Source: Actinomycetes bacterium (GTDB lineage Bacteria; Actinomycetota; Actinomycetes; Actinomycetales; Microbacteriaceae). Taken from it: 7,167 nt of DNA. This document shows positions 1 to 7,167 of the stretch, in pieces (positions within the stretch are counted from its first letter, which is position 1; every line of letters starts with the position of its first letter). Where the stretch lies: positions 1-7,167 of the forward strand of contig JAEZSU010000144.1 in NCBI GenBank assembly GCA_023421635.1, in the 5' to 3' direction. The translations under genes and the position numbers were made by a program. The notes beneath the pieces are model-generated. The model did no database searches. It had not been told where the DNA came from and saw nothing but the letters and a program-made list of their open reading frames with translations.

Positions 1-2581
<2,581 letters not shown>

Positions 2582-2594
2582 GTCCGTCGCCGCG

Positions 2595-2647
2595 GGAGAC
2601 CGCATCCGCTCCCCAGGCCTGCGTGCCGGTGGAGGGATGCGGTCTCC
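2595..2647. terminator. Bidirectional hairpin terminator between ligM and the LysR gene
   Basis: GGAGACCGCATCC (2595-2607) and GGATGCGGTCTCC (2635-2647) are perfect 13-base inverted repeats. An inner CTCC/GGAG pair (2609-2612 with 2631-2634) can extend the stem. The element fills the 74-base gap between two convergent stop codons, where a shared terminator is expected. It lacks a real T-tract (only TT follows on the plus strand), which is common in high-GC actinobacteria. Confidence 0.75.
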
Positions 2648-2655
2648 TTCGCCGT

Positions 2656-3591
2656 TCAGCCCCGGTGCGCGTCGAGCTCGCCGTGGATGACCTGGAACCG
2701 CCCCGACGACCCGCGGACGGCGCGCGCGACCGTCGCGAACAGCCAGTCCAGCGCCGCGGCGTGCTGCGTCGTGGAGCGGCGGTAGAGGCTCACCTGCACC
2801 GGCGGCATCTCGAAGGGGAGCGGCTCGACCGTCAGCGGCCACGTGCGCGCCCACCCCGCCGCGATCGAGTCCGGCATGGTCGCGACGAGGTCGTGCCCGG
2901 TCGTGAGCAGCGGCGGGAGCGAGGCGAACTGGTTCAGCGCGACGCGCGGCTCGAGCTCGACGCCGTGCTGGCGCAACGCATGCGCCAGCAGGGGCGCCCC
3001 GGAATCGCCCGTCACCACCACGTGTGCGGCGGCGGCGTACTCGGCGAGCGACATGCCGCTGCCTGCCAGCGGATGCCGCGCCGACATCACGACGCCGTAG
3101 GGCTGCGACTTCAGCACCACCCGGTCGAAGCGGCCGGGCACCGGTGACGGCGTGATCGCCAGGTCCACCGTGCCCTGGCCGAGCCAGTCCGGCAGCGCGG
3201 CGGTGTCCATGGGCACGACCTCGATCCGCATCGCGGGCGCGTGCGCGCGCACCGCGCCCACGATCGCGGGCAGCCACCCGATCTCGCCGAGCTCGGACAT
3301 CGCGATCCGGAACAGCCGGTCGGATGCGGACGGTTCGAACCGGTGGACCGAGTCGAGGGTGCGGTCCACCGCCGACACCGCCTCGCGGAAACCCGGGTAC
3401 ACCGAGGCGGCGAGCGGGGTGGGGGCCATGTGCCGGCCGGCGCGGATGAAGAGCGGGTCGTCGAGCTCGCGGCGCAGGCGCCCGAGCGCCTGGCTCACCG
3501 CGGGCTGGGTCACGTAGAGCCGTGCCGCAGCGGCGGTGAGGCTGCGGGTCTCGGCGATCGCGACGAACACCCGGATGAGGTTCAGATCCAC
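2656..3591 (-). CDS. LysR-type transcriptional regulator
   Basis: Protein of 311 residues, the usual LysR size. The N-terminal winged helix-turn-helix covers about residues 1-60, with LTAAAARLYVTQPAVSQALG at 18-37, then a linker helix and an effector-binding domain from about residue 90 (FRIAMSELGEIGWLP onward). Such proteins bind DNA as tetramers and respond to a pathway compound; the ligand cannot be read from the sequence. I prefer the GTG start at 3591, because GAGGGGG stands 5 bases upstream and the protein then begins MDLNLIRVF as is typical. The in-frame ATG at 3609 would add six residues but has only AAGG directly abutting it. The gene diverges from the second demethylase gene, and a LysR box lies in the shared gap, so it most likely controls that gene and itself. 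It might also act on ligM or galB, but no matching box was seen there. Confidence 0.9.
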   Translation of the reverse strand: MDLNLIRVFVAIAETRSLTAAAARLYVTQPAVSQALGRLRRELDDPLFIRAGRHMAPTPLAASVYPGFREAVSAVDRTLDSVHRFEPSASDRLFRIAMSELGEIGWLPAIVGAVRAHAPAMRIEVVPMDTAALPDWLGQGTVDLAITPSPVPGRFDRVVLKSQPYGVVMSARHPLAGSGMSLAEYAAAAHVVVTGDSGAPLLAHALRQHGVELEPRVALNQFASLPPLLTTGHDLVATMPDSIAAGWARTWPLTVEPLPFEMPPVQVSLYRRSTTQHAAALDWLFATVARAVRGSSGRFQVIHGELDAHRG

Positions 3592-3596
3592 GGCAT

Positions 3597-3603
3597 CCCC
3601 CTC
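3597..3603 (-). promoter_or_regulatory. Ribosome binding site supporting a GTG start of the LysR gene
   Basis: GAGGGGG on the minus strand, 5 bases before GTG at 3591-3589. It lies downstream of the alternative ATG at 3609, so it favours the shorter protein. Confidence 0.6.
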
Positions 3604-3620
3604 ACGCATCCTTGCGCGTC

Positions 3621-3637
3621 CATAAGCATTGATTATG
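3621..3637. promoter_or_regulatory. LysR-type operator (T-N11-A box) between the LysR gene and the second demethylase gene
   Basis: CATAA-GCATTGA-TTATG is a perfect interrupted dyad, with 5-base arms around 7 bases, and contains T(3623)-N11-A(3635). This is the classic LysR-family binding-site form, placed in the 111-base divergent gap beside a LysR gene. On the minus strand CATAAT (3637-3632) resembles a -10 for the regulator gene, so bound regulator would cover its own promoter, as in typical LysR autorepression. On the plus strand TTGATT (3629-3634) could serve as a -35. Confidence 0.65.
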
Positions 3638-3675
3638 GCGCGGCGGGGTCGGGATAGGCCGGACTTTCCTACGCT
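3629..3675 (+). promoter_or_regulatory. Promoter region of the second demethylase gene, two possible hexamer sets
   Basis: One reading is TTGATT (3629-3634) and GATAGG (3653-3658), 18 bases apart, with the -35 inside the LysR box. The other uses TACGCT (3670-3675) as the -10, with no good -35 and hence a need for an activator. In the second case the LysR box would centre near -53, compatible with LysR activation. The sequence does not decide between them. Confidence 0.35.
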
Positions 3676-3691
3676 GAGGGCACCACGAACG

Positions 3692-3697
3692 AAGGAG
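3692..3697 (+). promoter_or_regulatory. Ribosome binding site of the second demethylase gene
   Basis: AAGGAG, 5 bases before the ATG at 3703; it fixes the start of the gene. Confidence 0.75.
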
Positions 3698-3702
3698 TTC
3701 CC

Positions 3703-5064
3703 ATGGTCGAGTCCGCCGCCGACGCCATCGCACGCGCCGGAAGCCCCGTCGAACTGCTGCGCAACGCGCAGGCCCGGCCCACCATCTTCCCGGTCACCCC
3801 GGAGTTCTCGAACTGGCGCAGCGAACAGCGGGCGTGGCGCGAGGGTGTGGCGCTGCTCGATCAGTCGCACCACATGACCGACCTGTTCATCTCCGGTCCC
3901 GACGCCCTGCGGCTCCTTCGCGACACCGGGGTGAACAGCTTCGCGACCTTCCCCGTCGACGCGGCCAAGCAGTTCGTCGCGGTGAACGACGAGGGATTCC
4001 TCATCGGCGACGCGATCCTGTTCCATCTCGAGGAGGACCGCTACGACCTCGTCGGCTGGTTCATGGTGCTCGACTGGGTGCAGTTCATCGGCGAGACCGG
4101 CGACTACGACGTGACCTTCGAGCGTGACGCGAACTCGCTCATGCGCGATCCCGGCCGCGACCCGGCGCTGTACCGCTACGAGCTGCAGGGCCCGCACGCG
4201 CTCGCCCTCATGGAGCGGGTCACCGGTGCACCGGTGCCGCCCACCCGCTTCTTCGGCATGACGAGGTTCGAGATCGCGGGCGTCGAGGTGCGCTCGCTGC
4301 GCCACGGCATGGCCGGGCAGCCGGGGTTCGAGCTGTTCGGCCCATGGGCCGACGGCAAGCGGGTGCGCGACGCGCTGCTCGCGGCGGGCGAGGAGTTCGG
4401 CCTCGTGCTGGTCGGCGCCAAGGCCTACTCGTCGGCCAACCTGGAATCCGCATGGGTGCCCTCACCGCTCCCGGCGATCTTCACCGGGGCCCGCGCCGCC
4501 GCGTACCTCGCGTGGCTCCCCGCCGCCCGCCTCGGCTCGCTCGCCGGCAGCTTCGCCTCCGACGAGATCGAGGACTACTACCTGACCCCGGCAGACCTCG
4601 GGTACATCCGCACCGTCGCGTTCGACCACGACTTCATCGGCCGTGCCGCGCTCGAGGCCGCGCAGGGCGCCGACGGGCCCCGCCGCCGCAAGGTCACCCT
4701 CGTGTGGTCGCCCGACGACGTCGCCGCCGCGCAGCGTTCGCTGTACGAGCCGGGGGAACCGGCGAAGTACATCGACTTCCCGAAGGCCCGGTACGGCGTC
4801 TATCAGGTCGACCGGGTCGAGCTCGACGGCGCGCTGGTCGGCATCTCGCACGACTGCGGGTACGTCACGAACGAGCAGGCGTTCCTGTCGCTGGCGAGCA
4901 TCGACGAGTCGGTGCCCGAGGGCGCCGAGGTCGAGGTGGTCTGGGGCGAGGAACCGAACTCGCGAAAGCCCGCGGTGGAACCGCACCGGCAGGTGCGTAT
5001 CCGTGCCACGGTCGCGCCCGCGCCGTTCTCACGGTTCGCCCGTGAGCAGTACCGCAAGGGCTGA
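3703..5064 (+). CDS. Divergent LigM-like tetrahydrofolate-dependent O-demethylase, substrate unknown
   Basis: Protein of 453 residues that aligns with the window's LigM over its full length; by eye about half of the residues match. It keeps EFSNWR (34-39), DQSHHM (53-58), INSF/AKQF-type segments, RHGMAGQPGFELFGP (200-214) and the KAYSSANLESAWVPSPLP stretch (240-257). His57, Glu210 and Tyr242 therefore correspond to LigM His60, Glu215 and Tyr247. Two pocket positions differ: Phe29 replaces the Tyr of LigM position 31 (TIFPV versus YIYPV), and Trp119 replaces the carboxylate-binding Arg of position 122 (VGWFMVLDW versus VGRAPGANW). The folate chemistry should remain, while the substrate probably lacks a free carboxylate at that place or binds in another way. 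A LysR gene diverges from it and an acyl-CoA synthetase gene follows after 96 bases. O-demethylase function is inferred from family; another THF-linked demethylation (GcvT-like) is possible. Confidence 0.82.
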   Translation: MVESAADAIARAGSPVELLRNAQARPTIFPVTPEFSNWRSEQRAWREGVALLDQSHHMTDLFISGPDALRLLRDTGVNSFATFPVDAAKQFVAVNDEGFLIGDAILFHLEEDRYDLVGWFMVLDWVQFIGETGDYDVTFERDANSLMRDPGRDPALYRYELQGPHALALMERVTGAPVPPTRFFGMTRFEIAGVEVRSLRHGMAGQPGFELFGPWADGKRVRDALLAAGEEFGLVLVGAKAYSSANLESAWVPSPLPAIFTGARAAAYLAWLPAARLGSLAGSFASDEIEDYYLTPADLGYIRTVAFDHDFIGRAALEAAQGADGPRRRKVTLVWSPDDVAAAQRSLYEPGEPAKYIDFPKARYGVYQVDRVELDGALVGISHDCGYVTNEQAFLSLASIDESVPEGAEVEVVWGEEPNSRKPAVEPHRQVRIRATVAPAPFSRFAREQYRKG

Positions 5065-5087
5065 CCGGCCGCGTACCAAGGTGAGAC

Positions 5088-5141
5088 GGCGCCCGTCGCC
5101 GGTCGCGGGATCCGGTTATCCTGCGACCGGGCGACGGCGCC
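5088..5141. repeat. Long near-perfect inverted repeat between the second demethylase and CoA-ligase genes
   Basis: Arms at 5088-5111 and 5118-5141, 24 bases each, flank a 6-base loop (CCGGTT). Pairing comprises three 6-bp blocks and a 4-bp block. A single unpaired C bulges from each arm, and one G-T mismatch (5107/5122) would be a G-U pair in RNA. The right arm ends 8 bases before the ribosome binding site of the ligase gene, and no T-tract follows. It could be an intercistronic RNA hairpin (terminator-like or stabilising) or a large operator. TATCCT (5117-5122) inside it resembles a -10, but no convincing -35 lies upstream. Confidence 0.7.
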
Positions 5142-5149
5142 CGGCAGCG

Positions 5150-5155
5150 AAGGAG
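5150..5155 (+). promoter_or_regulatory. Ribosome binding site of the acyl-CoA synthetase gene
   Basis: AAGGAG, 5 bases before the ATG at 5161. It almost abuts the preceding inverted repeat, so the structure could influence translation start. Confidence 0.7.
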
Positions 5156-5160
5156 CTCAC

Positions 5161-6756
5161 ATGCGTGCACGGTATTCGGATGTCTGGCAGGCCGTGGCGG
5201 AGCGCGTGCCCGACCGCGAGGCGATCGTCGCCGCCGACGGCTCGCGCCGGACGTACGCCGAACTGATCGCCGAGGCCGGGGCGTTCGCCCGCACCCTGAC
5301 CGGGCACGGCGTGGGGGCCGGCGACCGGGTCGCCATCCTCCTGCACAACCGGCCCGAATTCCTCATCGCGTTCTTCGCGTGCCTCGCGCTCGGCGCGGTC
5401 CCGGTGCCGATGAACTTCCGCTTCCGGGTGGGCGAGCTCACCGAGCTGCTCGACGACTCCGACAGCGCCGTGCTGCTGTACGCCGATGCCGCGGCCGAGA
5501 CGGCGGTGGCCGCCGCGGGTGCGGCCCGCCGCCGGCCGCTGACCGTCCGCATCCCGGAGGGTGACGGGGGCGGCCCCGGCGACCTGTCGTGGCAGGGGGC
5601 CGTGGCGGAACCCGGTGCGCTGACCGCAGCCGCGCCGGCGGGCGGCGAGCTGTGGATCTACACCGGGGGGACGACCGGCCGGCCGAAGGCGGTCCGGTGG
5701 AGCGTCGAGGACATGTTCGAGGCGCAGATGGTGCCGACCTACACGATGGCGGGACTCGACTTCCCGGGCACCGTCGCGGCCGCAGCCGACCTGGCCGCCG
5801 ACCCGGCGACGCCCCGGGTGGTCACCCTCCCGCTCGCGCCGTTCATGCACGGCACGGCCCTCACCACCTCGATGAACACCTTCACGCTCGGCGGCACGGT
5901 GCTCACCACCTCGGCCGTCGCGTTCGACCCGGATGCCGCGCTCGACCTGGCGAACCGCGAGGGCGCGACGCGCATGGTCGTCGCGGGCGACGCGATCGTG
6001 CTGCCGCTGGCGGACGCCGCCGACCGGTCCGGCGCGGCACTGCCGACCGTCCGCATCGTGCAGAGCTCGGGGATGCGGTTCAGCCCCGAGGCGAAACGGC
6101 GGCTGCACGGCCTGGGGGACCTCACGATCTTCGACATGCTCGCCTCGACCGAGGGGGGCGTGTTCGCCGTCACCGAGACCCGCGGGGCGGACGACCTGCC
6201 CGGCAGACCGCGGCTCATGCCGACTGCCGCCGTGCTCGACGCGGACCGGCGCGAGGTGCAGCATCGCGTGGGCGCCATGGGCATCCTGGCGCAGCGCGGC
6301 GCGCTTCCGCTGGGCTACCACGGCGACGAGCAGAAGACCCTCGAGACGTTCCCGGTGATCGACGGCATCCGTCACGTCGTGCCGGGGGACTGGGTGCGGG
6401 TGCTCGAGGACGGGTGCATCGAGCTGCTCGGCCGGGGCAGCGGCGTCATCAACACCGGCGGCGAGAAGGTGTACCCGCAGGAGGTCGAGGACGCGCTGCT
6501 GTCCCACCCCGGCGTCTCGGATGCGGCGGTGCTGGGCCTGCCCGATCCGCGGTTCGGCGAGATCGTGACCGCGGTCGTCGCGCGCCAGGACCCGGCGCTG
6601 ACCGCCGAGGCGCTCGCCGCGCACGTCGGCGCGCTCCTGGCCGGCTACAAGAAGCCGCGCCGGATCGTCTTCCGCGACTCGCTCGAACGCACGCCGACCG
6701 GCAAGGTGCCGCTCGCGCGTCTCCGGGACGAGCTCGCCGGCGCGGGTCCCGCCTGA
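5161..6756 (+). CDS. AMP-forming acyl-CoA synthetase (ANL superfamily, FadD-like)
   Basis: Complete protein of 531 residues with all ANL core motifs. These are the ATP loop YTGGTTGRPKA (168-178), PLAPFMHGTA (224-233), STE at 329-331 in the adenine region, GDW with Asp410, the hinge GRGSGVINTGGEKVYPQEVE (424-443) and catalytic Lys515 in PTGK near the end. It activates a carboxylic acid with ATP to an acyl-AMP and then the CoA thioester. The PLAPFMHG and INTGGEKV wording resembles actinobacterial FadD19-like acyl/steroid-CoA ligases more than classical 4-coumarate ligases, so the substrate cannot be named. Context suggests an aromatic or phenylpropanoid acid, perhaps made or used by the demethylase encoded upstream. 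Same strand as that gene, separated by 96 bases holding a large inverted repeat; it may be cotranscribed or separately started. It converges on the oxidoreductase gene with a 4-base gap. No membrane segments or signal peptide, so cytosolic. Confidence 0.88.
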   Translation: MRARYSDVWQAVAERVPDREAIVAADGSRRTYAELIAEAGAFARTLTGHGVGAGDRVAILLHNRPEFLIAFFACLALGAVPVPMNFRFRVGELTELLDDSDSAVLLYADAAAETAVAAAGAARRRPLTVRIPEGDGGGPGDLSWQGAVAEPGALTAAAPAGGELWIYTGGTTGRPKAVRWSVEDMFEAQMVPTYTMAGLDFPGTVAAAADLAADPATPRVVTLPLAPFMHGTALTTSMNTFTLGGTVLTTSAVAFDPDAALDLANREGATRMVVAGDAIVLPLADAADRSGAALPTVRIVQSSGMRFSPEAKRRLHGLGDLTIFDMLASTEGGVFAVTETRGADDLPGRPRLMPTAAVLDADRREVQHRVGAMGILAQRGALPLGYHGDEQKTLETFPVIDGIRHVVPGDWVRVLEDGCIELLGRGSGVINTGGEKVYPQEVEDALLSHPGVSDAAVLGLPDPRFGEIVTAVVARQDPALTAEALAAHVGALLAGYKKPRRIVFRDSLERTPTGKVPLARLRDELAGAGPA

Positions 6757-6764
6757 CGCGTCAG
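6753..6764. repeat. 12-bp palindrome spanning two convergent stop codons
   Basis: CTGACGCGTCAG is a perfect palindrome containing the stop codon of the CoA-ligase gene (6754-6756), 4 bases, and the stop codon of the opposing gene (6761-6763). Two TGA codons facing each other give part of the symmetry automatically. It is too short and lacks a T-tract to be a convincing terminator. Confidence 0.5.
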
Positions 6765-7167
6765 CGCTCGGCGAGGATGCGGCGGTACCACTCGATCGTC
6801 GCGCGCGTCATGTCCGCGTGCTGACCGCTCGCCTCGAGCGCGGCCAGCGCATCGCGCATCTCGCGTTCGCGCCGCTCGATGTGGGCGTGGGTGCCGGTGA
6901 CGAGGTGGTCCACCTTCGCCGCGCCGTCGGCGCCGAACTCCGCCGCCATCTGCCCGCGCAGCCATTCCTCGGCGCCGACCGCGCTCGCCGCGCGGAGCCC
7001 CTCGATCACCACGGCCGCGATCCCCTTCATGAACACGCTCCGCAGCAGCTTCAACTGGGCGGCGTCGCCCGCCGGGCCCGGGAGCAGTTCCACCGGTGCG
7101 CCGAACGGACGCAGCAGCGCCGCCGTCCGCGCGGCGCCCTCGCCGCTCGCGAGGAGCGGGGTGCGCT
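6761..7167 (-). CDS. NAD(P)-dependent oxidoreductase, 6-phosphogluconate-dehydrogenase-like with DUF1932 C-terminal domain (C-terminal part only)
   Basis: The last 134 codons of a gene whose start lies beyond the window. The frame stays open to the edge, beyond the GTG at 7093 that could be taken for a start. The visible part reads ...LLRPFGAPVELLPGPAG, then DAAQLKLLRSVFMKGIAAVV, then a helical tail ending YRRILAER. The KLLRSVFMKG helix with its conserved Lys is typical of the all-helical C-terminal domain (DUF1932) of beta-hydroxyacid-dehydrogenase-like proteins, whose missing N-terminus carries the Rossmann fold. Such enzymes oxidise or reduce hydroxy or oxo acids with NAD(P). The substrate here is unknown; a step in the aromatic-acid pathway is a guess from position. 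It converges on the CoA-ligase gene with 4 bases between stop codons. Confidence 0.75.
   Translation of the reverse strand, partial: RTPLLASGEGAARTAALLRPFGAPVELLPGPAGDAAQLKLLRSVFMKGIAAVVIEGLRAASAVGAEEWLRGQMAAEFGADGAAKVDHLVTGTHAHIERREREMRDALAALEASGQHADMTRATIEWYRRILAER

Noticed and set aside
3610..4305. N-terminal extension of the LysR protein
   Set aside because: It is antisense to the second demethylase gene, crosses the LysR box, and would put about 230 unrelated residues before a standard N-terminal helix-turn-helix.
5116..6624. Minus-strand open frame of 502 codons
   Set aside because: It is a shadow of the acyl-CoA synthetase, His/Arg/Gly rich, with no motifs.
5589..6824. Plus-strand open frame of 411 codons inside the CoA-ligase gene
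   Set aside because: It is an out-of-frame shadow. The synthetase frame carries every ANL motif from end to end, so there is no frameshift.
7091..7093. GTG at 7093 as the start of a 110-residue protein
   Set aside because: The same frame stays open and keeps family-like sequence to the window edge, so this is an internal Val codon of a larger gene.

Overview
This 7.2-kb window comes from a high-GC Gram-positive bacterium. Near-saturated G/C at third codon positions, clear AGGAGG-type ribosome binding sites and frequent GGATGC/GCATCC words suggest an actinobacterium, possibly of the Microbacteriaceae. That placement is an inference. The window is a catabolic cluster for methoxylated, lignin-derived aromatic acids.

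Left part (1-964, minus strand): galB, a PIG-L-fold 4-oxalomesaconate hydratase, overlaps by 4 bases (ATGA) the start of a RraA-fold 4-carboxy-4-hydroxy-2-oxoadipate aldolase (galC/ligK type). The window edge cuts the aldolase. These are the two last steps of protocatechuate 4,5-cleavage and of gallate meta-cleavage, ending in pyruvate and oxaloacetate. A 207-base divergent control region follows. It holds a perfect 12-bp palindrome, a good sigma70-type promoter and a short inverted repeat at the predicted transcription start. It leads into ligM (1172-2581, plus), a tetrahydrofolate-dependent O-demethylase of the LigM family with all remembered LigM active-site residues at the expected places.

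Middle (2582-3702): a bidirectional hairpin terminator separates ligM from a convergent LysR-type regulator (3591-2656, minus). The regulator gene diverges from a second ligM-like gene, and the 111-base gap between them carries a textbook LysR box (CATAA-N7-TTATG).

Right part (3703-7167): the second LigM-like protein keeps the folate and catalytic core but has Trp at the substrate-carboxylate Arg position and Phe at one catalytic-site Tyr. It probably demethylates something other than vanillate. A long near-perfect inverted repeat lies between it and an AMP-forming acyl-CoA synthetase. The synthetase converges, with a 4-base gap, on the 3' end of a 6-phosphogluconate-dehydrogenase-like (DUF1932) oxidoreductase that runs off the window.

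Working model: methoxylated aromatic acids are O-demethylated by LigM, the ring is cleaved by a dioxygenase outside the window, and the product is finished by GalB and the aldolase. The LysR gene, the second demethylase and the CoA ligase look like a separately controlled branch for a different methoxy-aromatic substrate. No tRNA, rRNA, CRISPR array, insertion sequence or phage gene was seen.
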